Source of the DNA: Natronococcus roseus
Lineage (GTDB): Archaea; Halobacteriota; Halobacteria; Halobacteriales; Natrialbaceae
Assembly: GCF_043677095.1 (NCBI RefSeq)
Contig: NZ_JBHLJR010000004.1
Location: 310,001-374,000, forward strand
Direction of reading: 5' to 3'
Length of the DNA stretch: 64,000 nucleotides
Of the stretch, positions 7,991-16,453 are shown one piece after another. Both the position numbers and the translations under genes were made by a program. Every line of letters starts with the position of its first letter. The first letter of the stretch is position 1. A model generated the notes under the pieces. It worked only from the letters and a program-made list of their open reading frames with translations. It was not told the DNA's origin and made no database searches.

Positions 7991-9568
7991 ATGGCACAAC
8001 AGCGACGCATGGGCGGACAGCCTATGTTCATTCTGAGCGAGGATAGCCAGCGAACCCAGGGCCGGGACGCCCAGTCGTCGAACATCATGGCCGGCAAGGC
8101 CGTCGCCGAGTCCGTACGGACGACACTCGGTCCCCGCGGGATGGACAAGATGCTCGTCGACTCGGGCGGCGAGGTCGTCATCACGAACGACGGCGCGACC
8201 ATCCTGAACGAGATGGACATCGAACACCCCGCGGCCCAGATGCTCGTCGAGGTCGCCGACTCCCAGGAGGAGGAGGTCGGCGACGGGACGACGACCGCGG
8301 CCGTGATCGCCGGTAACCTGCTGGGTGAGGCCGAGGACCTCATCGAACAGGACGTCCACGCGACGACGATCGTCGAGGGCTACCACGAGGCCGCCGAGAT
8401 CGCCCTCGAGGCGATCGACGAGCAGGTCAGCCAAGACGCCGTCGACGACGACGTGCTCAAACAGGTCGCCGAATCCAGCATGACGGGCAAGGGCACCGGC
8501 GGCCTGACCGCCGAGTCGCTGGCCGAGACGGTCGTCGAGGCCATCCGTCACGTCGAGGACGACGAGGGGGTCCACCGGGACAACGTCACCGTCCACACCC
8601 AGATCGGCGCCTCCTCGAACGCGACCGAGCTCGTCCCCGGCATCGTCATCGACGAGGAAGCCGCTCACGACTCGATGCCCGGCGAGGTCGAGGACGCCTC
8701 CATCGCCGTCCTCGACGTCGAGCTCGGCGTCCGCACCGGCGACATCGACGCCGAGTACGCCATCGATTCGATCGACCAGCTCAACCAGGCGATCGACGCC
8801 GAGGAGAGCGAGGTTCGCGGCTACGCCGAGACCCTCGCCGAGAGCGGCGCCGACGTCGTCTTCACGACCGACGACGTCGACGAGCGCATCAGCTCGTTCC
8901 TCGCGAAGGAGGGCGTGCTCGTCTTCGACAACGTCGGCAGCTCCGACGCCCGCCAGATCGTCTCCGCGACCGGCGCCAACCGCGTCGGCGCCCTCGAGGA
9001 TCTCGAGGAGAGCGACTTCGGCGCGGCCGACCGGGTCCGCAGCCAGAACTACGGCGACGACGACCTCGCGTTCGTCGAGGGCGGCGCGGCCGCCGAGGCC
9101 GTCACCGTCTTCGTCCGCGGCGGCACCGAGCACGTCGTCGACGAGCTCGAGCGGGCCATCGGCGACGCCCTCGACGTCGTCTCGACGGCGCTCGATTCGG
9201 GCGAGGTCGTCCCCGGCGCCGGCGCGACCGAGATCGCGATCGCGGACAAGATCCGCTCGGCGGCCGCCGGCATCGAGGGTCGCAAACAGCTCGCGGTCAC
9301 CTCCTTCGCGGACGCGCTCGACGTCGTTCCGCGGACGCTGGCGACCAACACCGGCCAGGACCCGATCGACACCCTCGTCGATCTGCGGGCGGCTCACGAG
9401 GGCGGCGAGCGCGCCGGCCTCATCACCGACGGCGAGACCGTCACCATCGACGACCCATTCGAGTACGGCGTCGTCGACCCCGCGGACGTCAAGCGTGAGG
9501 CCATCCAGAGCGCGACCGAGGCCGCGACGATGATCGTCCGCATCGATGACGTCATCGCCGCCGAGTAG
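7991..9568 (+). CDS. cct3: Thermosome (group II chaperonin) subunit, CCT3-like
   Basis: A 525-residue group II chaperonin subunit that would assemble into the ATP-driven double-ring thermosome folding cage in the cytoplasm. Motifs in order: SVRTTLGPRGMDKML near residue 40, NDGATIL, the ATP-binding GDGTTT near 97-102, and GAGATE near 410. The C-terminus ends at VIAAE right after the equatorial domain and lacks the Gly-Met-rich tail of most haloarchaeal subunits. The shorter length matches Haloferax volcanii CCT3 (about 524 residues from memory), hence the symbol, which is less certain than the family. It has a strong promoter and no co-oriented operon partner. Confidence 0.95.
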   Translation: MAQQRRMGGQPMFILSEDSQRTQGRDAQSSNIMAGKAVAESVRTTLGPRGMDKMLVDSGGEVVITNDGATILNEMDIEHPAAQMLVEVADSQEEEVGDGTTTAAVIAGNLLGEAEDLIEQDVHATTIVEGYHEAAEIALEAIDEQVSQDAVDDDVLKQVAESSMTGKGTGGLTAESLAETVVEAIRHVEDDEGVHRDNVTVHTQIGASSNATELVPGIVIDEEAAHDSMPGEVEDASIAVLDVELGVRTGDIDAEYAIDSIDQLNQAIDAEESEVRGYAETLAESGADVVFTTDDVDERISSFLAKEGVLVFDNVGSSDARQIVSATGANRVGALEDLEESDFGAADRVRSQNYGDDDLAFVEGGAAAEAVTVFVRGGTEHVVDELERAIGDALDVVSTALDSGEVVPGAGATEIAIADKIRSAAAGIEGRKQLAVTSFADALDVVPRTLATNTGQDPIDTLVDLRAAHEGGERAGLITDGETVTIDDPFEYGVVDPADVKREAIQSATEAATMIVRIDDVIAAE

Positions 9569-9648
9569 TCGTCCGGTCGTCTCTCCTTCGAATCTAATTG
9601 TATTTTTGACAATAAGGTTAAGTAATAATACACAAACCGTCCTGTAGA

Positions 9649-9996
9649 ATGTCCCTCTCTCCGCCGTCGGACGGACTGACGCCGGTCGACGACGTCGCAG
9701 GTCGAACCGTTTACCGTGACGAGGACCGCGAGACCTACCACGTGTGGTGGACCGACAGCGACCCCGAGGCCGTGAGTACGGTCCTCGTGTTGGCCGTGGC
9801 GTCGGTGCTCGAGACCGACCCCGAGGAACTCGAGTCGCTGTCGACGCGGGTCGATCCCGACGCTCTCGATACGTTGTTCGCTCACTGGGGTCGACACCGC
9901 ATCGAGGACGGAACGACCTCGTTTCGGTTCGCCGGCTGCGCGATCGTTTGCCACGCCTCGGGCGAACTCGTCATCGATCCGCCGGCCGATCGCTGA
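9649..9996 (+). CDS. HalOD1 (halobacterial output domain 1) protein
   Basis: A 115-residue stand-alone HalOD1 domain, a small haloarchaeal signalling output domain often attached to response regulators. Visible features are the TVYRDEDRETYHVWW start, the VLAVASVLETDPEELESL helix and the closing GCAIVCHASGELVI strand pair. No receiver domain is present. Promoter-like AATAATA lies about 20-25 bases before ATG 9649. The target process is unknown. Confidence 0.8.
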   Translation: MSLSPPSDGLTPVDDVAGRTVYRDEDRETYHVWWTDSDPEAVSTVLVLAVASVLETDPEELESLSTRVDPDALDTLFAHWGRHRIEDGTTSFRFAGCAIVCHASGELVIDPPADR

Positions 9997-10029
9997 TTCC
10001 TACCCGGTCGACTGACTCCCGATTCGTCC

Positions 10030-10836
10030 TCAATCGACGGGCTCGAGGACGACCCGATCGCCGACGGCGAGCTCGAACGCCGTCTCGCCTCGCCCCCGAT
10101 TGACGTCGAGTTCGACGTAGCCGTGGCTCCCGACGGTCGCGAGTCGCTCGCCCGCGAGGACGGCCTCGAACGTGTCGCCGACCGGAACCGGCTCGTCGTT
10201 CGCGACGACTCGATCGCGGCCCTCGAGGAACTCCCCGGGAACGTTCGTGATCACGTTCCCGAAGTCGTCGACGACGAGCACCTCGCCGACGGCGCGACCG
10301 TCCTCAAGGCTTGCCGCTGGAAGCTCGAGGTCGACCGGACCGTCGCTTGGCGTCAGAAACGCGACGGCGTCGAGTCCGTCGCTGTCGTGGACCGCCGCGG
10401 CGGTCGGGGCGAAGACGTCCCGGCCGTGGAAGGTGTTGCTTCTCGGGCCCTCGCCGGGATCCGGAGGTGACTCGCCCGCGGGGACGACCGGCTCGAGCGC
10501 TTCCTCGTCGACGACGTAACTCTCGAGGGCGGCGTCGCCGGCGAGTCGCCGAGCGACGGGGAGCAAGACGCCGTTGTCAGGTCCCACGAGTGCGTGCTCC
10601 CCTGCTCGGATGGCGATCGCGTCGCGGCCGGTGCCGACGCCGGGATCGACGACGACGAGGTGCGTGGCCGGCGGGAAGTACGGCAGCGTCTCCCGGAGCC
10701 AGAACGCCGCGGTACGAACGTCCTGGCGCGGGAAGTCGTGCCCGACGTCGACCAGCCTCGCATCGGTGCGTCCGAGCAGGACTCCCTTCATCGCCGCGGG
10801 GTACGGCGTCCCGAAGTCCGACGTGAGCGTGATCAT
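10030..10836 (-). CDS. SAM hydroxide adenosyltransferase (DUF62)
   Basis: A 268-residue member of the family that hydrolyses S-adenosylmethionine to adenosine and methionine. The N-terminus reads MITLTSDFGTPYPAAMKG, the family signature with its conserved Asp. HLVVVDPGVGT and LVGPDNGVL follow, and the C-terminal beta-domain contains DDFGNVITN. The bacterial fluorinases and chlorinases belong to the same fold, but those lineages have extra insertions not seen here. It lies 79 bases downstream of nadM on the same strand, a likely operon. It starts at ATG 10836. Confidence 0.92.
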   Translation of the reverse strand: MITLTSDFGTPYPAAMKGVLLGRTDARLVDVGHDFPRQDVRTAAFWLRETLPYFPPATHLVVVDPGVGTGRDAIAIRAGEHALVGPDNGVLLPVARRLAGDAALESYVVDEEALEPVVPAGESPPDPGEGPRSNTFHGRDVFAPTAAAVHDSDGLDAVAFLTPSDGPVDLELPAASLEDGRAVGEVLVVDDFGNVITNVPGEFLEGRDRVVANDEPVPVGDTFEAVLAGERLATVGSHGYVELDVNRGRGETAFELAVGDRVVLEPVD

Positions 10837-10915
10837 GGCCGCGGATACGGCTCGATCGATAAAAACGAACGCGGCTCGAGGGCACAGCTGTCCCGCGGCC
10901 GAGCGGTTCCGGGGA

Positions 10916-11431
10916 TCAGTCGCCGTTCGTATCGGAGCCGCTGACCATCTGGATCCGTTCGATCCCGCCGATCTCGTCGACGACCTCGGCGACGGCCTCG
11001 GGGACCAGCGACTCCCAGTCGCCGCCGTTGATCATCCGCTCGCGGACCTCGGTTCCCTCGAGGACCTCGCGGTTGAACATCGGCGACTGGCGCACCTCGA
11101 AGTTGGCCTCGCGAAACAGCTGGACGACCAGCGGGTTGTTCGAGTAGGCGACGTCGAAGTCCGGGCTCATGCTCTGGACGTGGCTCACCCACACCGAGTT
11201 TCGTTCCAGGTCCTCGATGGGGACGGCGTAGGTGACGACGTCCATGTCGACGAGCGACTTGGTGATCATCATGATCCGTTCGCCGGCGGTGAACGGATTC
11301 CGCACCGAGTGTGAGTCGTCGGCGCTTCCGATCCCCAACACGAGTTCGTCGACGTCGTCGGCGATCTGCTCGACCATGTTGCGGTGGCCGTTGTGAAACG
11401 GCTGGAAACGGCCGATGTAGAACCCCCTCAT
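10916..11431 (-). CDS. nadM: Nicotinamide-nucleotide adenylyltransferase
   Basis: A 171-residue archaeal NadM that makes NAD+ from NMN and ATP. The nucleotidyltransferase motif GRFQPFHNGH is at residues 7-16, and the second ATP motif appears as NPFTAGERIMM near residues 45-55; the C-terminal basic ISTSS-type motif is less clear. Length matches archaeal NadM. It is divergent from lonB, with about 220 bases between the starts. The downstream gene encodes the SAM hydrolase, which also releases adenosine. Confidence 0.94.
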   Translation of the reverse strand: MRGFYIGRFQPFHNGHRNMVEQIADDVDELVLGIGSADDSHSVRNPFTAGERIMMITKSLVDMDVVTYAVPIEDLERNSVWVSHVQSMSPDFDVAYSNNPLVVQLFREANFEVRQSPMFNREVLEGTEVRERMINGGDWESLVPEAVAEVVDEIGGIERIQMVSGSDTNGD

Positions 11432-11607
11432 GCCGGGTACTGTTTCGGGGCTGCGCTTAAGCGTGGCGGGTTCCCTCGCGGGCGCCGGACCGAGTCGGTA
11501 TTTACGGCTAGCCGACGATCGAGCTCAAACAGTGACGGCCAGATCACCGCCACCGGGGGCTGTAATCCGCGATTACGGCCATGGACGCTGCGTTCCGCAT
11601 GGAGAAA

Positions 11608-11614
11608 GTATATC
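11608..11614 (+). promoter_or_regulatory. Putative TATA box of lonB
   Basis: GTATATC lies about 40 bases before the lonB ATG at 11654, in the nadM-lonB divergent region. It is the only clear TATA-like element there on the plus strand. Confidence 0.4.
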
Positions 11615-11653
11615 AGTCGCAATCCCTTCGGATCAGGTACTGAACAGAGTTCT

Positions 11654-13879
11654 ATGAGTAACGATACGAACGTTGATGACTCCCCCGAAGGCGCACCTGA
11701 CGACGCTCCCCGCGAGAGCCAGCGGGAGCAGTCGTCGGACCGCCAGGGGGACCGGTCGCCGGGGGCGGACTCCGGCGACCGGCCCGACGAGTCCGACGGG
11801 AGGCCGATCGAGGAAACCGGCCGCGAGTCGGAGCCCGACGAGTCCGAGCAACGTCCGTCCGACGGGCTCGAGGAGGAGCCCGACGCCGACGAGGAACCCG
11901 ACGCCGACGAGGGTATCGAAACTGTCGAGGATCTCGGAAGCACCGTCGAGGTCGATCCCGGGGTCGAGTTCGACGAGGAGAACGCCGAGGACGACCTGCT
12001 CGGCGGACTCAAGATCGATTCGACGGACGACATCGAGGTTCCGGATCGGCTCGTCGACCAGGTGATCGGACAGGACGAAGCTCGAGACATCATCATCAAG
12101 GCGGCCAAGCAGCGCCGACACGTGATGATGATCGGTTCGCCCGGAACCGGGAAGTCGATGCTGGCCAAGGCGATGAGCCAGCTACTGCCCCAGGAGGACC
12201 TCCAGGACGTCCTCGTCTACCACAACCCAGACGACGGCAACGAGCCGAAGGTCAGGACGGTTCCGGCCGGAAAGGGCGAACAGATCATCGACGCCCACAA
12301 GGAGGAAGCCCGCAAGCGCAACCAGATGCGTTCGATCCTGATGTGGATCATCATCGCGATCGTCGTCGGCTACGCGATCCTCTCCGGACAGATCCTGCTC
12401 GGCATCCTCGCGGCGGGTATCATCTGGTTTATCTTCCGCTACACGTCCCGCGGCACGGACGCGATGGTGCCGAACATGATCGTCGACAACGGCGACCAGC
12501 GCCAGGCGCCCTTCGAGGACGCCACCGGCGCCCACGCCGGCGCGCTGCTGGGCGACGTCCGCCACGACCCGTTCCAGTCGGGTGGGATGGAGACGCCGAG
12601 CCACGACCGGGTCGAACCCGGCGGCATCCACAAGGCCAACAAGGGCGTGCTGTTCGTCGACGAGATCAACACGCTCGACGTCCGCACCCAGCAGAAGCTG
12701 ATGACGGCGATCCAGGAAGGCGAGTTCGCCATCACGGGCCAGTCCGAGCGCTCCTCGGGTGCGATGGTCCAGACCGAACCCGTCCCCTGTGACTTCATCA
12801 TGATCGCTGCGGGGAACCTCGACGCGATGGAGAACATGCACCCCGCCCTGCGCTCGCGGATCAAGGGCTACGGGTACGAGGTGTACATGGACGACACCAT
12901 CGAGGATACCGCCGAGATGCGCCGCAAGTACGCCCGCTTCATCGCCCAGGAGGTCGACCGCGACGGTCGCCTGCCCCACTTCACCCGCGAGGCCGTCGAG
13001 GAGGTCATCCTCGAGGCCAAGCGCCGCGCGGGCCGCAAGGAACATCTCACTCTCGAGTTCCGGAGCCTCGGCGGACTGGTCCGGGTCGCCGGCGACATCG
13101 CCCGGGCCGAGGACGCCGAGTTCACGACCCGCGAGGACGTCCTCGAGGCCAAGGGCCGCTCGCGCTCGATCGAACAGCAACTCGCCGACGACTACATCGA
13201 ACGGCGCAAGGACTACGAGCTGCAGGTTACCCACGACGGGATGGAGGGCCGGGTCAACGGCCTCGCCGTCATGGGCGAGGACTCGGGTATCATGCTGCCC
13301 GTCATGGCCGAGATCGCGCCCGCACAGGGCCAGGGCCAGGTCATCGCCACGGGGCAGCTCAAGGAGATGGCCGAGGAGTCGGTCCAGAACGTCTCGGCGA
13401 TCATCAAGAAGTTCTCCGACGTCAACCTCTCGGAGAAGGACGTTCACATCCAGTTCGTCCAGGCCGGCCAGCAGGGTGTCGACGGCGATTCGGCGTCGAT
13501 CACGGTCGCGACGGCCGTCATCAGCGCCCTCGAGGATATCCCGATCGACCAGTCGGTCGCCATGACCGGCTCGCTGTCGGTTCGCGGCGACGTCCTCCCG
13601 GTCGGCGGGGTGACCCACAAGATCGAGGCCGCCGCCAAGGCCGGCTGTACGAAGGTCATCATCCCGAAGGCCAACGAACAGGACGTGATGATCGAAGACG
13701 AGTACGACGAGATGATCGAGATCATCCCCTGTTCGAACATCAGCGAGGTCCTCGACGTCGCCCTGATGGGCGAACCGAAGAAGGACTCGCTGGTCGATCG
13801 ACTCAAGTCGATCACCGGATCGGCGTTCGACCAGCAGGCCGTCGGCTCGGCCAGCGGTTCGAACCCGAGTCTGCAGTAG
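11654..13879 (+). CDS. lonB: Membrane-bound ATP-dependent protease LonB
   Basis: A 741-residue archaeal LonB. In order: an unusually acidic Asp/Glu/Ser-rich N-terminal extension (about residues 1-110), the AAA+ Walker A GSPGTGKS near residue 160, two adjacent membrane segments inserted in the AAA+ domain (about 230-265), Walker B-like VLFVDEIN, and the C-terminal protease domain. The catalytic Ser sits in GDSAS near residue 613 and the Lys in VTHK 43 residues later, the canonical Lon spacing. LonB degrades regulatory and damaged proteins at the inner face of the membrane; in Haloferax it is essential and controls carotenoid synthesis. The stop codon directly abuts the ATG of the CPBP protease, so the two genes are surely co-transcribed. 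Confidence 0.96.
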   Translation: MSNDTNVDDSPEGAPDDAPRESQREQSSDRQGDRSPGADSGDRPDESDGRPIEETGRESEPDESEQRPSDGLEEEPDADEEPDADEGIETVEDLGSTVEVDPGVEFDEENAEDDLLGGLKIDSTDDIEVPDRLVDQVIGQDEARDIIIKAAKQRRHVMMIGSPGTGKSMLAKAMSQLLPQEDLQDVLVYHNPDDGNEPKVRTVPAGKGEQIIDAHKEEARKRNQMRSILMWIIIAIVVGYAILSGQILLGILAAGIIWFIFRYTSRGTDAMVPNMIVDNGDQRQAPFEDATGAHAGALLGDVRHDPFQSGGMETPSHDRVEPGGIHKANKGVLFVDEINTLDVRTQQKLMTAIQEGEFAITGQSERSSGAMVQTEPVPCDFIMIAAGNLDAMENMHPALRSRIKGYGYEVYMDDTIEDTAEMRRKYARFIAQEVDRDGRLPHFTREAVEEVILEAKRRAGRKEHLTLEFRSLGGLVRVAGDIARAEDAEFTTREDVLEAKGRSRSIEQQLADDYIERRKDYELQVTHDGMEGRVNGLAVMGEDSGIMLPVMAEIAPAQGQGQVIATGQLKEMAEESVQNVSAIIKKFSDVNLSEKDVHIQFVQAGQQGVDGDSASITVATAVISALEDIPIDQSVAMTGSLSVRGDVLPVGGVTHKIEAAAKAGCTKVIIPKANEQDVMIEDEYDEMIEIIPCSNISEVLDVALMGEPKKDSLVDRLKSITGSAFDQQAVGSASGSNPSLQ

Positions 13880-14839
13880 ATGACTCAGTGGACGGCGTTC
13901 GCGGCGATCACCGGCGTCGTCCTCCTCGTGTTGCTGGTTCTTTCACACCTCACGCAGTCGGCGTTCGACGAAATCGATCTCGAGGGACGCTCCGACGACG
14001 CTGTGGACGGTGCCGATCACACCCCCGACGCCGAAGCGTCGCCGCTCGAAGACGATCAGGAGGAGTTCCACGGAACGCCAGTCGGGGCCGAGGACGAGGT
14101 GGACGCTTCCCGCTCGAGTTCGGCGTCGGCGGCTCCCGACGACGTGTCCGCGACTGAGACCGTCCGTGATCCCGAGCCGGAGACGGCCGAGCCGTCCCCT
14201 CGAGATCGTCGGGACGGCGTCGACCCCGACTCGCTGACGACGGGGATGATGCTCGCGAACGTCGCGGCCTCGCAGGGGCTGTTCGCGCTGATTCTGCTGG
14301 GGGCGACCGTCTACACGGGCGTCCCGGCCGACGCGCTGGGGATCGAATTTTCCAGGGGGTACCTCGAGACCGGGCTAGTCGTCGGCACCGCGGTCGGGGT
14401 CGTCCTCTACGTCGCCAACGAACTCGGCGCCGCGCTCGCGACCCGGCTGGGTTTCGACCACGACGAACAGCTCCGGGAGCTGCTGGCGCCCGACTCGGCT
14501 CGAGGATGGGCCGTGTTGCTCGGGGGCGTGTTGCCGCTGATCGCCGTCTTCGAAGAGTTACTGTTCCGGGCGGCGCTGATCGGCGCGCTCTCGGTCGGCT
14601 TCGGAATTTCGCCGTGGTTGCTCGCGGTGGCGTCCTCGCTCGCGTTCGCGCTCGGCCACGGGATGCAGGGCGACGTCGGCGTCGTCGTCACCGGGCTGCT
14701 CGGGTTCGTGCTGGCGGCGGTCTTTATCGTGACAGGGAGTTTCCTCGTGGTCGTCGTCGCCCACTACCTGATCAACGCCTTCGAGTTCGTCGTCCACGAG
14801 GGGATCGACCTCGAGTGGGCTCGAACCCTCGAAAGCTAA
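13880..14839 (+). CDS. CPBP family intramembrane metalloprotease
   Basis: A 319-residue polytopic protein. After one N-terminal membrane segment comes a long acidic loop (about residues 30-115), then about six membrane segments carrying the CPBP/Abi motifs: EELLFR near residues 225-230, FALGHG, and HYLINAFEF near the end. These motifs bind the catalytic zinc in the Rce1-like fold. Substrates are unknown; relatives mature prenylated or bacteriocin-type peptides. It starts at the base after the lonB stop, so translation is probably coupled to that of the LonB protease. Confidence 0.88.
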   Translation: MTQWTAFAAITGVVLLVLLVLSHLTQSAFDEIDLEGRSDDAVDGADHTPDAEASPLEDDQEEFHGTPVGAEDEVDASRSSSASAAPDDVSATETVRDPEPETAEPSPRDRRDGVDPDSLTTGMMLANVAASQGLFALILLGATVYTGVPADALGIEFSRGYLETGLVVGTAVGVVLYVANELGAALATRLGFDHDEQLRELLAPDSARGWAVLLGGVLPLIAVFEELLFRAALIGALSVGFGISPWLLAVASSLAFALGHGMQGDVGVVVTGLLGFVLAAVFIVTGSFLVVVVAHYLINAFEFVVHEGIDLEWARTLES

Positions 14840-14864
14840 GGGGGACGGGACGCTCGAGTCGCGT

Positions 14865-15209
14865 ATGAGCGATACGATCGAACTCTCGGCGTCGATGCGG
14901 CGGCTGATCGTCTACGGAATCCTGTTTTACTTCGCCCTGTTCGCGTACGCGACGCTGGCCGAGGACGCGATGGCGATGCTCGTGACGGAGTTCGCCTTCG
15001 GGGTGATCGCGGTCGGGATCGGCGCGATCCTCTACCGAGAGGCCGACGATCCGACCTCGGTCGTCACGGGTGCCGCGGTCTGTCTGATCGCGGGCGGGGT
15101 TCTCCAGTTCGCCCACCTGGTGAGCGGACTGGTAATCATCGATCTGGCGAGTACGCTGCTGGTCTACGCCGGCATCGGGCTCTACATCTACGCGGCCTGG
15201 AACAGCTAG
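14865..15209 (+). CDS. Small four-helix membrane protein
   Basis: A 114-residue protein with about four hydrophobic segments and short polar loops (starts MSDTIELSASMRRL). No family is recognised with certainty. It follows the CPBP protease by 25 bases on the same strand and is probably the third gene of the lonB operon. Confidence 0.75.
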   Translation: MSDTIELSASMRRLIVYGILFYFALFAYATLAEDAMAMLVTEFAFGVIAVGIGAILYREADDPTSVVTGAAVCLIAGGVLQFAHLVSGLVIIDLASTLLVYAGIGLYIYAAWNS

Positions 15210-15554
15210 AAACCGGCGTCCTGGGAGTGCGAATTTTCACGAGACATCTTGTGAGAATCTCGTTACAGACAGGCGAAGGCGATACCGCTGCGGTCGCGCC
15301 ACAAGCGCAGCACCCGCGAGCGACCAGCGGGAGCGAGCGGCCTTTTTAGCGTAGATTTTTGCAAGCGGTTCGAGCGACCGCAGGGAGCGAGGACCCGCAG
15401 CAAAAAGGTACGTGTGCATCTCTACGTAACGCCTGTTCATTTATAACACAACTGTACTCGAGACCGACAGCCGCTACGTATAGGCCAAGTAGGTACCGCT
15501 GTAAATTGGGGATGTTGACTTTCATCAAGAGAAGCGCACGAATACAGTCCTGAA
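15210..15554. other. Non-coding stretch with dispersed repeat
   Basis: No convincing gene is present between the end of the lonB cluster and the small ORF at 15555. The first part is GC-rich and repeat-like, the second part (about 15430-15554) turns AT-rich. Short frames here have no recognisable domain. Confidence 0.5.
15301..15407. repeat. Dispersed haloarchaeal intergenic repeat
   Basis: A block rich in GAGCGACC/GGGAGCGAG motifs around a CCTTTTTAGC core, followed by GCAAGCGG and ending near GCAAAAAG. I recall very similar blocks scattered between genes in Natrialbales genomes. Nothing in it codes for protein. Origin is unknown; it may be a non-autonomous mobile element or a recombination product. 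Confidence 0.5.
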
Positions 15555-15737
15555 TTATTTATCAACTCTCGTCTGGGAAGGGAGAAATAGACTTACGAGC
15601 GTGAGTACCAGTCCACCCCAGAGTAATATATAGTGAATATTTGTAACAGCAGCAGTGGTGAAGTTCGTACTAACTATCCAAAACCCACCTACTATCGAGA
15701 GGTGTAGCCCAACGAGACTGAGGTGTATCCCGTTCAT
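15555..15737 (-). CDS. Possible small membrane protein
   Basis: A 60-residue frame with two well-separated hydrophobic segments, starting MNGIHLSLVGLHLSIVG and ending in a charged tail. The DNA is clearly AT-richer than its neighbours, so hydrophobic codons could arise by chance. No promoter or ribosome-binding site is obvious. It may be a real small protein of foreign origin or a spurious frame. Confidence 0.35.
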   Translation of the reverse strand: MNGIHLSLVGLHLSIVGGFWIVSTNFTTAAVTNIHYILLWGGLVLTLVSLFLPSQTRVDK

Positions 15738-15886
15738 ATAAGAATTGATTTGTATTAGATGTAAATTCTTTGTGCTTCAAAACTATCTCTTTGACAAGAA
15801 TTGTAGTGTTCCGTTCGCACGTCTACGTAACGATTCAGCCGATCCGAGTTCCTAGTGCTGATAAAAATACCTAGTACCGACTGCTG

Positions 15887-16357
15887 CTACAATCCCTCGA
15901 GCGAACGCAGCTTCTGTTCGATCGCCGGGGGCGCGGCGCTGGGGCCGTCGCGAACCCGGTGGTCCGGGATCAGGATCGGTGCGGGGTTGTTATCGAGGGC
16001 CGTCCGAACCAGGTTGAGATCCTCGTTCTCTTCGTGGTCGAGTTCCGGAGTCATCCGCGCCAGCGTGCGGACATCGACCTGATCGCCGTAGGGTATCTCC
16101 CGAACACCCTCCAGCACCGCCCGCTGGTCGGTCGGCATCGTCAGCGCGACCTGGACGTCGTCGAACGCGACCTCCTCGAGTCCGTCGAGGTACTCGAAGA
16201 TCCGCTCGAGGACGTCGTGGTCGGTTTCAGCGTCGTCCTCGGGCGTCTCGGGGAACGTGACCCGCAGCACCCGTCCACCCGCGACGCCGACCTGCACGTA
16301 TCGATCGAGGTACGACGACTCCCGCGCGTAGATCCCGGCGTCGGTGACATCCTCCAT
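15887..16357 (-). CDS. MGMT-family DNA-binding protein lacking the acceptor cysteine
   Basis: A 156-residue protein related to the C-terminal domain of O6-alkylguanine-DNA alkyltransferases. The region near residues 86-135 follows the family layout: IPYGDQVDVRTLARM resembles the DNA-binding helix-turn-helix, then an RTALDNNPAPI segment and IPDHRV. In active enzymes this last motif is PCHRV with the alkyl-accepting Cys; here it is Asp132, and I see no cysteine anywhere in the protein. It therefore cannot act as a suicide repair enzyme. By analogy with alkyltransferase-like (ATL) proteins it may bind alkylated bases and flag them for excision repair. Start ATG 16357. It is divergent from trpC. 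Confidence 0.8.
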   Translation of the reverse strand: MEDVTDAGIYARESSYLDRYVQVGVAGGRVLRVTFPETPEDDAETDHDVLERIFEYLDGLEEVAFDDVQVALTMPTDQRAVLEGVREIPYGDQVDVRTLARMTPELDHEENEDLNLVRTALDNNPAPILIPDHRVRDGPSAAPPAIEQKLRSLEGL

Positions 16358-16424
16358 GCACGGCGATACGAGCGACGGACTTGAATATTCGCCGGTCGTT
16401 CGGGCGCCGCGGACGCAAGCCTTA

Positions 16425-16450
16425 TGTACATAACAGTACGTCGATGTACA
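16425..16450 (+). promoter_or_regulatory. Possible operator: three GTAC cores at exact 10-base spacing before trpC
   Basis: GTAC cores begin at 16426, 16436 and 16446. The outer two are the same palindrome, TGTACA (16425-16430 and 16445-16450). They lie on one helical face directly before the trpC ATG at 16454 and overlap the AT-rich promoter stretch CTTATGTACATAA. The arrangement suits cooperative binding of a dimeric regulator to the trp operon; the protein is not identified. Confidence 0.4.
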
Positions 16451-16453
16451 ATA

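Noticed and set aside
7763..9397. A 544-codon minus-strand frame
   Set aside because: It is antisense to the thermosome gene. Long antisense frames arise from GC-rich third positions.
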